Source: JAVBNT01 sp031551355 (GTDB lineage: Bacteria; Vulcanimicrobiota; CADAWZ01). Taken from it: a DNA stretch of 45,036 nt. Below, piece by piece: positions 8,526 to 16,847 of this stretch (position 1 is its first letter; each line of letters begins with the position of its first letter). The notes beneath the pieces are model-generated. The model was not told the origin of the DNA, searched no databases, and saw nothing but the letters and a program-made list of their open reading frames with translations. Position numbers and translations under genes: made by a program. Location of the stretch: NCBI GenBank assembly GCA_031551355.1, contig JAVBNT010000018.1:1-45036 (forward strand). Direction: 5' to 3'.

Positions 8526-9533
8526 TTACTGTCTTACAACTTTATCCCCGGACTTTACAAGACTTGAACCGTATTTATTGTTCGAACCGGGACTGTTCTT
8601 TTTTCCCATAATCTTGCATTCGCTTGATTTTCTGCCGGCATTAGTCACTTTCAGTTCGGCAACGGTTTTGTCTATTTTCATGGTTCTGCCGGTTTTCGGA
8701 TCCTTTATCCGCTCGCTTCTGACAACATTAAGAACATCACCATTAGCCAGACCGTCTCTGGAAGTCAGATTTACATAGACCTTGTTATTGCGATCGACTT
8801 GAAGAATGTAACCTTCAAGCTGACCTGATATACCGGAGGAAGACGTCGTCTGAGAGGTCTGAGACATCGGTTCATAGTTCAGCTGCAGTCTGTCCAGCTG
8901 GGAAAAAAGGTCCAATGACGCCTCATAAACACCCTTGCCTATTACCGTGGAAGGAGTTCCGTTAACATAGGACTCATTACCGGCATAAAGGGAATTTATT
9001 GACGAGGCGGGAAAAGTAATCTCTTTTCTTGACGAAACGCTGCTCACCAGTTTACCTGTGCTTACTTCCAAAATATCAAGCGAACAGAGCATACGGATCC
9101 TGCCATCCCCCCTGTTGCCGATACCAATCTTTATATCGCCAATCGGAACATTTATACGGCCGTTATCGACAAGCTCAAACTCACCTACATTGCCGACAAT
9201 CACATATCTGCCGCCTATCGAGCCGCCTATTTTCATCGCGTCCTCGGTAGACAATACTTCAGACTTGTAATATTTGCCCGTAATCGAACCGGCACGTCCC
9301 CTGTCAACGGTCATAAATCTCGAATCTGATGACAATCTTGAACTGAGAGCATTGAAAAATGCCTGCCCGGGTTCAAAATCACTGCCCCATTTATACTGAA
9401 TCCACCAATTTTTTACATTTTGAGATGTTCCCACCGGCAGCAGCAATGCGGGTCTGGCATCCTGCCCCCAAACAGAATGGGACAACAAAAAAACAAAAGA
9501 CAAAACAAAAATAATTTTTCCCAGATTTTTCAT
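8526..9533 (-). CDS. exported CsgG/FlgT-like protein
   Basis: A 335-residue protein with a clear signal peptide (KNLGKIIFVLSFVFLLSHSVWGQ, cleavage after about residue 23). The following 190 residues resemble the CsgG family fold: a LLLPVG strand near the mature N-terminus, VDRGRA, a GRYVIVGNVGEFE strand, and LDILEVSTGKLVSSVSS. The C-terminal third (from about residue 235, GQLEGYILQVDRNNKVYVNLTSRDGLANGDVL) looks like an FlgT C-terminal-type beta domain. The likely location is the periplasm or outer membrane. The start is supported by GAGGAG 6 nt upstream. It is the last gene of a minus-strand cluster after folE2 and the DUF3592 gene, although 153 bp separate it from the latter. The specific role is unknown. 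Confidence 0.7.
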   Translation of the reverse strand: MKNLGKIIFVLSFVFLLSHSVWGQDARPALLLPVGTSQNVKNWWIQYKWGSDFEPGQAFFNALSSRLSSDSRFMTVDRGRAGSITGKYYKSEVLSTEDAMKIGGSIGGRYVIVGNVGEFELVDNGRINVPIGDIKIGIGNRGDGRIRMLCSLDILEVSTGKLVSSVSSRKEITFPASSINSLYAGNESYVNGTPSTVIGKGVYEASLDLFSQLDRLQLNYEPMSQTSQTTSSSGISGQLEGYILQVDRNNKVYVNLTSRDGLANGDVLNVVRSERIKDPKTGRTMKIDKTVAELKVTNAGRKSSECKIMGKKNSPGSNNKYGSSLVKSGDKVVRQ

Positions 9534-9686
9534 AGAAAGCTCCTCTCTTTTACAATGCCATATACAAGCTATATATTTTTACACTCAAAGTGTATATGTC
9601 ATTATATCAAAAAAAAATACATAGTTCAAATAAAAAAACACCGAAAATCGACCATTCCATGGCCATTACCACAAGAATACAAAATA

Positions 9687-10535
9687 CTATTTTTCAGCAT
9701 TTTCCCCTTCAGATACAGACTTACGCTCCTTTGCAGAAAAACCATACCTTCTGTAAAGAGACAGAGCGGCTTTCCAATCTTCGCCGACCCATATATTATG
9801 TGAAGGGTCTTCCTGCAAATAAAATACAAGTCCTTTAAGGCCTTTTTCCGGATGAGTTTTTTGCTCATAACGGGAAGGATACTGAAAATTACCTGAATAT
9901 GTTCTTCCGGATTCAATTCTAAAATCATAATTTACGTCATAGAAAGAGGCACGCTTGTCCTTCTGAAAAGCGGTTTTAATAATTTCTCCGCTGCTGGCAA
10001 GACCATCAATAAAAATAGGCCTGACATATGAAACATCTTTTTTAAGAATGGAAAGAAAAAATAATCCCTGAATAAAAAAAAGCGGCGTCAGTATGAAAGG
10101 AAAAAATACAAACTGAAATTCATATGAAAGAGGCGACATCAAAAGCGTCATTTTCCATGCCTTGCTCATTGAAGGATCTTTTTTAGAATAGCGTACAGGT
10201 ATCGTCTGACCATCGGTTATTTTTTCCCAGTTAAAGCGTCCGGCCTCCGAAGAACTGCGGTAAATAGTGCCGGCTCCATCCTTGAATGAGTAAACGACGG
10301 AATACCGGGAAAGTTTATTGTCATTAGGCCGGAAATGTTTTGAGATAACAGTGGCTTCCGTTTCCGCCGAGCCGGAAATAAAAACAATTTCTCTCATATA
10401 CTGGACAAACAGAAAACCAGGCAGAATAAACGAAAGTATAACTATAAAAAAAAGATTGGCATTTCTGGCAATATACCTGAAATAAAATTTTGCATTGGAG
10501 ATACTCTCCCTGGCAACCGTATTTTTTTTATCCAT
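9687..10535 (-). CDS. DUF3592 membrane protein
   Basis: A 282-residue protein. ATG 10535 is preferred over an in-frame TTG 15 bp upstream because GGGGAGGGG lies just before it. It has a transmembrane helix near residues 30-50 (LFFIVILSFILPGFLFVQY), a DUF3592-type extracytoplasmic domain (ATVISKHFR, YSVVYSFKDGAGTIYRSS, PVRYSKKDPSMSK), one or two more helices around 125-165, and a second half that repeats the theme (SGEIIKTAFQKDKRASFYDVNYDFRIESGRTYSG). DUF3592 proteins have no established biochemical function. It lies 18 bp downstream of folE2 and is probably co-transcribed with it. Confidence 0.75.
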   Translation of the reverse strand: MDKKNTVARESISNAKFYFRYIARNANLFFIVILSFILPGFLFVQYMREIVFISGSAETEATVISKHFRPNDNKLSRYSVVYSFKDGAGTIYRSSSEAGRFNWEKITDGQTIPVRYSKKDPSMSKAWKMTLLMSPLSYEFQFVFFPFILTPLFFIQGLFFLSILKKDVSYVRPIFIDGLASSGEIIKTAFQKDKRASFYDVNYDFRIESGRTYSGNFQYPSRYEQKTHPEKGLKGLVFYLQEDPSHNIWVGEDWKAALSLYRRYGFSAKERKSVSEGENAEK

Positions 10536-10553
10536 CAAACCCCTCCCCAAATA

Positions 10554-11330
10554 TCAAAAAGATGCACTCTTATAGGCAAAAGCATTGTGTTTGTGTATTG
10601 ATTCAAATGCCTCACATTCAATTTCATAAAAATTAAGACCGTCTATTTTTTCAACATATAAAACAACATCTCTAACAACATCTTCAACAAATTTAGGATT
10701 TTCATACGCCGCTTCGGTAACATATTTTTCATCCGGCCTTTTCAGCACGGAAAATAGTTCACTGCTTCCCAGACGTCCGATATCGGAAGCCAAATCTTCA
10801 AGCCATATATGATCTTCACGCTCATATCCAAGATTAAGACGGACAACAGCCCTTTGGTTATGGGCTCCATGATACGATATTTCCTTGCTGCATGGACAAA
10901 GGGTGGTGACAGGAATTTCCATGAAAAGGAAAAAACGAAATTCTCCGTCATAAATCCCCTTAAAGGAACAATTGTAGTCAATTACTCCCTTAAGCTCACT
11001 TACAGGAGCGGATTTTTCAATAAAATACAGGAATTCCATCTCAAACTCCGCCCTTTTGCAGCCCAATACGGAAGAAGTTTCCAGTAAAATCTGTTCTATC
11101 TCTTTACTTGACATATTTTTCCTGGACCAGACGTTGAGGATTTCCATAAAACGGCTCATATGCGTTCCCTTAGTCTCGGCAGCCAAATCGGCACAAAGAG
11201 AAACATTAGCACAAACCTGTTGATATCCGCCTGCTTTTTCTAATATAATAAAAGGCAGGTGTACATTTTTTACGCCTACTTTCTGAATTACGATATTTCT
11301 GGAATCAGATAAACTCTGTATATCTTTCAC
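10554..11330 (-). CDS. folE2: GTP cyclohydrolase IB (FolE2)
   Basis: A 258-residue enzyme that opens GTP to 7,8-dihydroneopterin triphosphate, the first step toward folate and queuosine-type pteridines. GTG 11330 is chosen as start: CAGGAG lies about 6 nt upstream and the protein then begins VKDIQSLSDSRNIVIQKVGVKNV, the usual FolE2 N-terminus. The longer frame would add 32 hydrophobic, non-homologous residues. The diagnostic motif PVTTLCPCSKEIS holds Cys-145 and Cys-147, followed by HGAHNQRA. The length matches the family (about 255-270). A promoter (TTGTCA, 18 bp, TATACT) lies upstream at 11366-11395. The gene is divergent from the caspase-like lipoprotein gene. Confidence 0.93.
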   Translation of the reverse strand: MKDIQSLSDSRNIVIQKVGVKNVHLPFIILEKAGGYQQVCANVSLCADLAAETKGTHMSRFMEILNVWSRKNMSSKEIEQILLETSSVLGCKRAEFEMEFLYFIEKSAPVSELKGVIDYNCSFKGIYDGEFRFFLFMEIPVTTLCPCSKEISYHGAHNQRAVVRLNLGYEREDHIWLEDLASDIGRLGSSELFSVLKRPDEKYVTEAAYENPKFVEDVVRDVVLYVEKIDGLNFYEIECEAFESIHKHNAFAYKSASF

Positions 11331-11365
11331 AAAAAACTCCTGTGCTATAAATTTATACGGAAAGT

Positions 11366-11395
11366 AGTATAACATTAAATATGTATAACTGACAA
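11366..11395 (-). promoter_or_regulatory. sigma-70-type promoter for folE2
   Basis: On the minus strand, TTGTCA (11390-11395) and TATACT (11366-11371) are separated by 18 bp. Transcription would start around 11359, about 30 nt before the GTG start of folE2. The element lies inside the 99-bp divergent region shared with the gene at 11430. Confidence 0.55.
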
Positions 11396-11429
11396 CAAGC
11401 TCAAAACAGTAGAACAAGGAGGACATTAA

Positions 11430-12920
11430 ATGAAAAGCAGCTTTAAACCGGTATTTATTCTCTTTTTATTCATTTTAGGCACAGCAATTGCCGGATGCTC
11501 CGGGGGCGGAGGCGGAGGTTCGGTTTCTTCTTCGTATGTATCTTCGGGAAACACACCTTCACCCAATCCGACCCAGACAAATACAGCCTCATCACCTTCA
11601 ATAACAAGCATGAACCCGTCCGCCGTCACTCTGGGAGCATCGGGAACAATACAGAACAACGTCACTATTTACGGCAAAAATTTCGGCACGGGCACCGGCA
11701 GCGTAACAATTGACATTCAGGCAAAAGAAATGGATGAACCCAAGGCAGCCGCGTCATGCAGCGTAGTTTCATGGAAAAACACGCAAATTACCGCGAAACT
11801 GCCGGCAAACACCGCCGCCGGAACATATAATTTATATGTCACCTCATCAACGGGAGTGAAATCGGCAGCCGTTATAATGACTGTCGCAGCATCTGATTCA
11901 CCACTGCCAATGATAACGTCAGTAGAACCGTCTGACGGAATAAACGCCAATGCCGGCCTGCCGCAAATAACCCTAAACGGCAGCAATTTCGGAACAAGCA
12001 ACGGCAATGTCTTTTTGGGAGTAGACAGCACACCAACAGCAGCGCTTAACGGAGCAGTCTGGAGCAACACAAAAATAATTATTCCCTCACAGGTAACACA
12101 AAGTATGTTAAATAAATCCAGAGCCTATTTCCAAGTAAAAAATGCCTCAGGAGTCTCATCCAACACCGTAAGTCTCGGTATCACCACAACTTCAACTCCG
12201 GTCGATGATGGAGATACAAAAGTATACGCAATGTTTACGGCCAATAAAGGCGGCAATCTCCTTGCCAGCGATAATGACGCCACTGAGTTAAGAAATGCTT
12301 TGGCTTCAGGAACGGCAAATTCCGTGTGGAACGGAGCAGACTCAACACTGCTGTTAACGCCTTCGGCAACCAAAGCGTCCACAATAAGCAAAATTAACGA
12401 GATCGCCGGCAAAGCCGATGGTAACGATATTTTCCTTTTCTACTATTCTGGCCATGGAAGCGGCGGTTCATTCAATACAATTTCTCCCTCGGAATTGTCA
12501 GCAGCCCTTTCACGGATAAACAGCGGCACCAGAAAAATAGTTATCCTTGACTGCTGTGACAGCGGCATGGCGATCGCCGGATTACAAAACGTAAGCAATA
12601 TTACAATACTTGCCTCGACAAAAACATCAGGAGTAGAGGATGCCCAGGAAGGCAGAATCAGCACTAATTACTTCTCAATGGATGCACATTCAATGACCCA
12701 CTACTCCCATGATCACGGATATCTTACATATTTTCTGCTGCGCGGATTTGGCGACAACGGCAATACGATGGGAGAGGCGGCTTCCGGCAGCAAGGTAATG
12801 CTCTCCGGCATTATTGATTATGCCTCTATACAAACAAAAAATTATGCAACCTATCTGGGTCTGAGTCAAAATCCGTCAACATTCACCAACTCCGACGATT
12901 TTATGATTAAGGGAAAATAA
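11430..12920 (+). CDS. lipoprotein with two IPT/TIG domains and a C-terminal caspase-like domain
   Basis: A 496-residue protein. The signal peptide ends in lipobox AIAGC with acylated Cys-23, followed by a Gly/Ser/Pro-rich tether (24-58). Two IPT/TIG immunoglobulin-like domains follow (about 56-152, ITSMNPSAVTLGASG; about 160-252, ITSVEPSDGINANAG). The C-terminal domain (about 265-495) is a clan CD caspase-like fold with the dyad in context: YYSGHGSGG gives His-342 and VILDCCDSG gives Cys-376. Bacterial members of this peptidase family usually cut after Arg, Lys or Asp; the target here is unknown. It is probably anchored to the outer or inner membrane facing the periplasm or the outside. AAGGAGG precedes the ATG and a terminator follows at 12936-12964. 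Confidence 0.88.
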   Translation: MKSSFKPVFILFLFILGTAIAGCSGGGGGGSVSSSYVSSGNTPSPNPTQTNTASSPSITSMNPSAVTLGASGTIQNNVTIYGKNFGTGTGSVTIDIQAKEMDEPKAAASCSVVSWKNTQITAKLPANTAAGTYNLYVTSSTGVKSAAVIMTVAASDSPLPMITSVEPSDGINANAGLPQITLNGSNFGTSNGNVFLGVDSTPTAALNGAVWSNTKIIIPSQVTQSMLNKSRAYFQVKNASGVSSNTVSLGITTTSTPVDDGDTKVYAMFTANKGGNLLASDNDATELRNALASGTANSVWNGADSTLLLTPSATKASTISKINEIAGKADGNDIFLFYYSGHGSGGSFNTISPSELSAALSRINSGTRKIVILDCCDSGMAIAGLQNVSNITILASTKTSGVEDAQEGRISTNYFSMDAHSMTHYSHDHGYLTYFLLRGFGDNGNTMGEAASGSKVMLSGIIDYASIQTKNYATYLGLSQNPSTFTNSDDFMIKGK

Positions 12921-12935
12921 AAATTTTCAGCAATG

Positions 12936-12964
12936 GGGGCTGTCGTGCTAACGGCGGCCCCTTT
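12936..12964 (+). terminator. terminator after the caspase-like lipoprotein
   Basis: GGGGC (12936-12940) pairs with GCCCC (12957-12961), and the stem extends inward with G-C and G-T pairs. A short T-run follows. It starts 15 bp after the stop codon. Confidence 0.65.
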
Positions 12965-12989
12965 AACATGGAATAAAAGATAACGGTCA

Positions 12990-13022
12990 CCGGGCTTAGC
13001 CCGGCAAAACCGGTTTTGCCGG
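12990..13022. repeat. two overlapping perfect palindromes
   Basis: 12990-13004 is a 15-base perfect dyad (CCGGGCT-T-AGCCCGG). 13001-13022 is a 22-base perfect palindrome (CCGGCAAAACC followed by its complement). They share the four bases CCGG. The function is unknown; they could be a protein site, a hairpin or a degenerate repeat. Confidence 0.7.
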
Positions 13023-13098
13023 TTCAAATATAATTGTAAAAATGGTGAAAAATTAAGAAAAGAATAGCAAAAGGCTATAAAGCAAGCTATTTTTCGCC

Positions 13099-13152
13099 AT
13101 TTTCTGTCGTGCTAAGTGGGGCTAGAAAGGCCCACTTAGCACGACAGAAAAT
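13099..13152. repeat. perfect 22-bp-arm hairpin
   Basis: Arms 13099-13120 and 13131-13152 are exact inverse complements with a 10-base loop. The arm contains CTGTCGTGCTAA, which also occurs in the terminator loop at 12941-12951. A- and T-rich ends could let it terminate transcription on either strand. Confidence 0.75.
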
Positions 13153-13160
13153 GATACTAT

Positions 13161-13200
13161 ATAAGCGTAATCTCATCATCCAGATGAAGGTTACGCTTAT
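13161..13200. repeat. 10-bp-arm hairpin
   Basis: ATAAGCGTAA (13161-13170) pairs perfectly with TTACGCTTAT (13191-13200). TCATC and GATGA pair again inside the loop. Confidence 0.6.
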
Positions 13201-13433
13201 CTTCATTAATAATGGGAAAAAGTGGTCTGGTGAGCGGCCCCTTGGGCTCTGCACCCGTAAATCCTGTCAGCCGCCTTTCTTCGCTTAAGCAGGTTGAAAA
13301 CGCTTCTCGCGTCTTTCGCGTAGAGAAATGAGGGAAACATTTTTATTGCGCTTGTATTGCCGTGCTGAATAATTTTTTACATATTTACTATGCAGGGGTA
13401 AAAGCCAATTGTACCGGTTCGTAATAAACGGAA

Positions 13434-13651
13434 GAGTGAGCGGAGGTTGGAGGATAGCCTGCCGGAGGGCTTGGGCACCTGTTTTGGTCTGTTCCTAAAG
13501 GATTCGAAGAATTCCCGCTGTTTGAGCGGTAAATGCAGAGACGGTCTCCGACCGGCTCGGAATGTGCGAGTTCGGGAATTCCCATATTTGGAACAGACCA
13601 ACTAACAGGTCAAGCCCGCAGATCGAGATATCAGGAAACCTTGGCTCACTC
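13434..13651. repeat. nested long palindrome, about 218 bp
   Basis: Four nested arm pairs are visible. 13434-13448 pairs with 13637-13651 (13 of 15 bases). GGGCTTG (13467-13473) pairs with CAAGCCC (13611-13617). TTGGTCTGTTCC (13484-13495) pairs with 13590-13601 perfectly. GAATTCCCG (13509-13517) pairs with CGGGAATTC (13573-13581). The layout is like the hairpin family E1-E5 but the sequence relation is weak. Confidence 0.6.
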
Positions 13652-13691
13652 GGCACAGTCAAGCTCGTAGGTAGTATTTCTCTTTGACGAA

Positions 13692-13727
13692 AAAACAGAG
13701 GCCGTTTTTCAACGTCACCTCTGTTTT
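13692..13727. terminator. terminator-like hairpin
   Basis: AAAACAGAGG (13692-13701) pairs perfectly with CCTCTGTTTT (13718-13727) around a 16-base loop, with A-rich and T-rich outer bases. No gene ends immediately beside it. Confidence 0.5.
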
Positions 13728-13861
13728 CATATGTTCATTTTTCTGCTATCTTATTATCTTTGTTTGCTTTTTGCTTTTCGATTTTCTCTTGACAACACAT
13801 TAGCAGGTCTTTTATATTTTCCGGAGCCATAAAAACGAATATGATTTTAGCCCATAAAATA

Positions 13862-13895
13862 GAGTTGCCGCGGAACACCCATTCCGCAGCAACTC
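13862..13895 (-). terminator. terminator of the flotillin operon
   Basis: The 14-base arms 13862-13875 and 13882-13895 pair with one mismatch around a 6-base loop. On the minus strand the stem is followed by TATTTTAT. It lies 40 bp beyond the flotillin stop codon. Confidence 0.75.
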
Positions 13896-13934
13896 CCCCC
13901 TCCCAACATTATGATGAGCAAATCTCAGGAGATT

Positions 13935-15623
13935 TTATTTTTTTAAATTTTTACCTACATTTTCACCCGGTTTAAGCGCAAACTGTCCGAGCAAATCCTC
14001 TTCACTTACCTTCATTCCCGGCTTCTGAGAGACTACTCCCAAAGGCATGTCTTTCGCTTCACCTTTTTTATGTCCGAGAATTTCCGGAAGCTCCATACCT
14101 GCAAGGTTGAAAACTTCACTGAGCGGAGGAACCGATTTCATCATACCGGAAAGAAAGTTCGCCGTAGAGGTGGAACCGTTCGCTCCATTACCGTTGTCCC
14201 AAACAGTAACTTTATCAATTTTGATGTTCTTAATCGCTTCAACCTGTGTCGCAACAAGATTCTCGATCTTATCGGCAATCATCAGTCTCATTGCATCGGT
14301 AGAACTTCCACCGGCGGCGGCAACTATCTGAGCAAGACCGGTTGCCTGTTTCGTGAGCATTTCCTGGACACCGCGGGCTTCGGCTTCCATTCTCGCATAG
14401 ATGGCATCGGCTTCACCACGGGCTTTTCTTCTGATTTGCTCGGCTTGCGCTTCTGCCTGAATTTCAAGCTCTCTTTTCTGTATTTCAGCTTTGACGATAA
14501 CGTCAGCCTGTAGTGTCGCCTGTTCTTTGGCGGCACGCGCAAGTTCTGCTTCCTGCTCGGCGGAATATGCTTCATTCAAGGCCTTGGCGGCAAGAATCTT
14601 TTCCGCGGCGATAGCTCTGCGGCGGGCCTCTGCCTGACGCTGTCTGAGTTCCGATTCCGATTCGGCAACTTTGGCCTGAGCCTCATTTTCACCGGTAATA
14701 GCTTCGGAGTCTGCAAGCGATACTTTTATACGTTGATCCCTCTGTGCATGAGCCTCACCGATAGCACCCTGTTTATCAGCCTCGGCAATGGCAATTTTTG
14801 CATCATTGATAGCCTTGGCAGCAGCTTCTTTTTGGCGTTGTTCCAAAACCGAATTTGATTCGGCAATTTTAGCCTGAGCCTCATTCTCTCCGGCAATAGC
14901 CTCCGAATCGGCATAGGAAACCTGAATACGCTGATCCCTTCTTGCATGAGCTTCACCGATAGAACCGGATCTGTCAGCCTCAGCAACTGATACTTTCGCG
15001 TCGTTGATGGCTTTTGCAGCAGCTTCTTTACCAAGAGCCGTGATATAGCCCGATTCATCAGTGATATCGGTAAGGTTGACGTTTATAAGGCGAAGACCGA
15101 TCTTTTTAAGTTCCGTTTCCACGTTTCTGGAAACCGCTTCAAGAAATTTATCCCTGTCGGTGTTAATTTCTTCAATATCCATCGTCGCAATAACAAGTCT
15201 CAGCTGACCAAAAATAATATCTTTGGCAAGATCCTGAATATCCATCAGAGTAAGTCCCAAAAGTCTTTCGGCCGCATTCTGCATAACACCCTGTTCCGTG
15301 GATATACCGACAGTAAATCTCGAAGGAACATCAATTCTGATGTTTTGCTTAGAAAGCGCGTTCTTCAGGTCAACACTTATTGAAATCGGGGTCAAATCCA
15401 TATACGCGTATTGCTGGATTACCGGCCAGACAAAAGAAGCGCCGCCGTGTATACACTTTGCAGACAAAGACGTTCCGTCAACATTAGACCCTACTTTTCC
15501 ATAGATAACCATAATTCTGTCGGACGGACACGTTCTAAAACGGGAAAAAATAAACATTACGATAGAAATTACGACAATAATCAATGCCATCACGCCAATC
15601 AAAGCCACCATATTTCCTTCCAT
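13935..15623 (-). CDS. flotillin-like membrane scaffold protein (YuaG/FloT-like)
   Basis: A 562-residue protein. ATG 15623 is chosen because AGGAGG lies 6 nt upstream; an in-frame TTG two codons earlier is less likely. An N-terminal membrane helix (about 6-27) is followed by an SPFH/band-7 domain (to about 200), an Ala/Glu-rich flotillin coiled coil (about 200-430), and a C-terminal tail with GNGANGSTSTANFLSGM. Flotillins oligomerise in membrane microdomains and work with NfeD proteins, and an NfeD-like gene is immediately upstream. The coiled coil holds an exact 66-residue tandem duplication (residues 199-264 and 265-330, bases 15029-14832 and 14831-14634), each starting KEAAAKAINDAK and ending RQ. 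That makes the protein longer than B. subtilis FloT, which is about 509 residues. Confidence 0.93.
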   Translation of the reverse strand: MEGNMVALIGVMALIIVVISIVMFIFSRFRTCPSDRIMVIYGKVGSNVDGTSLSAKCIHGGASFVWPVIQQYAYMDLTPISISVDLKNALSKQNIRIDVPSRFTVGISTEQGVMQNAAERLLGLTLMDIQDLAKDIIFGQLRLVIATMDIEEINTDRDKFLEAVSRNVETELKKIGLRLINVNLTDITDESGYITALGKEAAAKAINDAKVSVAEADRSGSIGEAHARRDQRIQVSYADSEAIAGENEAQAKIAESNSVLEQRQKEAAAKAINDAKIAIAEADKQGAIGEAHAQRDQRIKVSLADSEAITGENEAQAKVAESESELRQRQAEARRRAIAAEKILAAKALNEAYSAEQEAELARAAKEQATLQADVIVKAEIQKRELEIQAEAQAEQIRRKARGEADAIYARMEAEARGVQEMLTKQATGLAQIVAAAGGSSTDAMRLMIADKIENLVATQVEAIKNIKIDKVTVWDNGNGANGSTSTANFLSGMMKSVPPLSEVFNLAGMELPEILGHKKGEAKDMPLGVVSQKPGMKVSEEDLLGQFALKPGENVGKNLKK

Positions 15624-15674
15624 ACACAACCTCCTCCTAAATACTCTTTTTCTATATATAAGGCAAGCATTTTT

Positions 15675-16253
15675 TTATCTAAAAGATTCCTCTACCAAAA
15701 GCACCCCATTCTCATCTACGTCGACCACACTGACTTTAGTTCCTGTTTTCAGCTCATTTTCACCAACGGTAATCGCCTCCAATTCTACATATCTGTCCTG
15801 AAGCAAAAGATTGACTTTTCCTCTGTTCTCAGCTTTTGCCGGGATTGTAAGATAAACCTCACCCTCATGTCCAATCGCATTTTCTGTTTTCAGATTGCCG
15901 CTCTCCTGTAACACCATAAGTTTACGGATAATAAGGGTTACCGAGATTAAAGCCGCAGTTCCAAAAGCCAATGCTCCTGCAATAATCAGCAACGGGTGTA
16001 TATTTGAAGAGGACATAAAAAACCCTACCCAGCCGCCGACAACAAAGAAAGCGAGAATTCCCCTTAAATTCAAAAAACCTATATCGTCACCGAAACCGTC
16101 TTCGGCATGGAGATCGCCAATGTGAAAATCAAAATGACCACCAATACCAACCAGACTTAAAAGCGCCTGCAGAATCATAACCAGCGAAGCCGGAGCTGCC
16201 GCCACAAAAAATACTTTCTGAAATATATTCAGCGTTTCCCAAAATTCCAACAT
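15675..16253 (-). CDS. NfeD-like membrane protein (YuaF-type)
   Basis: A 192-residue protein with an N-terminal hydrophobic segment (KVFFVAAAPASLVMILQALLSLVGIG) and two further helices at about 60-80 and 85-110. A C-terminal OB-fold-like domain follows (GHEGEVYLTIPAKAENRGKVNLLLQDRYVELEAIT, then TGTKVSVVDVDENGVLLVEE). It lacks the ClpP-like protease domain of long NfeD proteins, so it is the short YuaF-like form that partners flotillin. GGAGGGG precedes the ATG. It lies 51 bp upstream of flotillin and 21 bp downstream of the DUF1836 gene in one operon. Confidence 0.85.
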   Translation of the reverse strand: MLEFWETLNIFQKVFFVAAAPASLVMILQALLSLVGIGGHFDFHIGDLHAEDGFGDDIGFLNLRGILAFFVVGGWVGFFMSSSNIHPLLIIAGALAFGTAALISVTLIIRKLMVLQESGNLKTENAIGHEGEVYLTIPAKAENRGKVNLLLQDRYVELEAITVGENELKTGTKVSVVDVDENGVLLVEESFR

Positions 16254-16274
16254 AAGCCCCTCCTGTTTAAAAGA

Positions 16275-16847
16275 CTAGGCTTCCAACTCCAAAAGCATTT
16301 CACCGGCTCTATTTTTTATTTTAGCGGCATAAGATGCCAGAAAAATTATTTTAAGAGCCTGAAAAAGTTTTTCGCAGTCGCCCGGCATCTTTTCCTTGTA
16401 ATCGGATATACACTGTTTAATCGAAGAATTAAGATTTTCCTCATCACAAATATTTATACTTCCGCAAAGTTCATCCAGTTTGCAAATATAACCGTAGAGC
16501 TGCACTTCATCGACAATATCATCAGAGAAATCATCGGCGTCACCGTTGATATACTTAAGCAAAAATGCTATTTTCTCAAGCGGCATTACATTTCTAAGCA
16601 AATTTATAATCAATATTCTTGCGACGTGATTGATGGAATATCTCTTATTTATAGGTCTTGCCACCCATCCTCGCCTGATCCAGTTATGCAGCGCAGGGGC
16701 ATCCATACCGGTGATATCTTTTACCTGCGACAACATAAGTCCGTTTGTTATTGAAAAAATGTTATACAGAAAATCACCGTTATTTAAATTTATACCCGTT
16801 CTATTTTTTCTGATAACTGTTCCTGGAATAGTGTCCGCAGCATTCAT
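16275..16847 (-). CDS. DUF1836 helix-turn-helix protein
   Basis: A 190-residue protein that heads the NfeD-flotillin operon. ATG 16847 has GAGAGG 9 nt upstream; the in-frame TTG at 16853 is too close to that site. The segment GLMLSQVKDITGMDAPALHNWIRRGWVARPINKRYSINHVARILIINLLR (residues about 36-86) matches the DUF1836 family, with a MerR-like winged helix. The rest is helical and acidic, perhaps for ligand binding or dimerisation. It probably binds DNA and could control its own operon; no operator was identified. A consensus promoter lies 38 bp upstream. Confidence 0.8.
   Translation of the reverse strand: MNAADTIPGTVIRKNRTGINLNNGDFLYNIFSITNGLMLSQVKDITGMDAPALHNWIRRGWVARPINKRYSINHVARILIINLLRNVMPLEKIAFLLKYINGDADDFSDDIVDEVQLYGYICKLDELCGSINICDEENLNSSIKQCISDYKEKMPGDCEKLFQALKIIFLASYAAKIKNRAGEMLLELEA

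Larger units (their letters stand above)
12921..13934. other. gene-free region rich in dyad structures
   Basis: About 1 kb with no supported gene. It holds at least seven separate inverted repeats: the terminator at 12936, two abutting palindromes at 12990-13022, a perfect 22-bp-arm hairpin at 13099-13152, a 10-bp-arm hairpin at 13161-13200, a roughly 218-bp nested palindrome at 13434-13651, and two terminator-like hairpins at 13692-13727 and 13862-13895. Short open frames here lie inside the palindromes. Confidence 0.7.

Noticed and set aside
9420..9803. 127-codon plus-strand frame antisense to the CsgG-like and DUF3592 genes
   Set aside because: It spans the start of one supported gene and the end of another on the opposite strand; a shadow frame.
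13377..13601. 74-codon minus-strand frame
   Set aside because: It lies inside the nested palindrome 13434-13651, with no Shine-Dalgarno site and no recognisable domain.
13735..13830. 31-codon minus-strand frame starting MAPENIKDLL, beyond the flotillin terminator
   Set aside because: It has a plausible small-protein composition, but no ribosome site and no promoter, and it lies after a terminator; not enough support to call.
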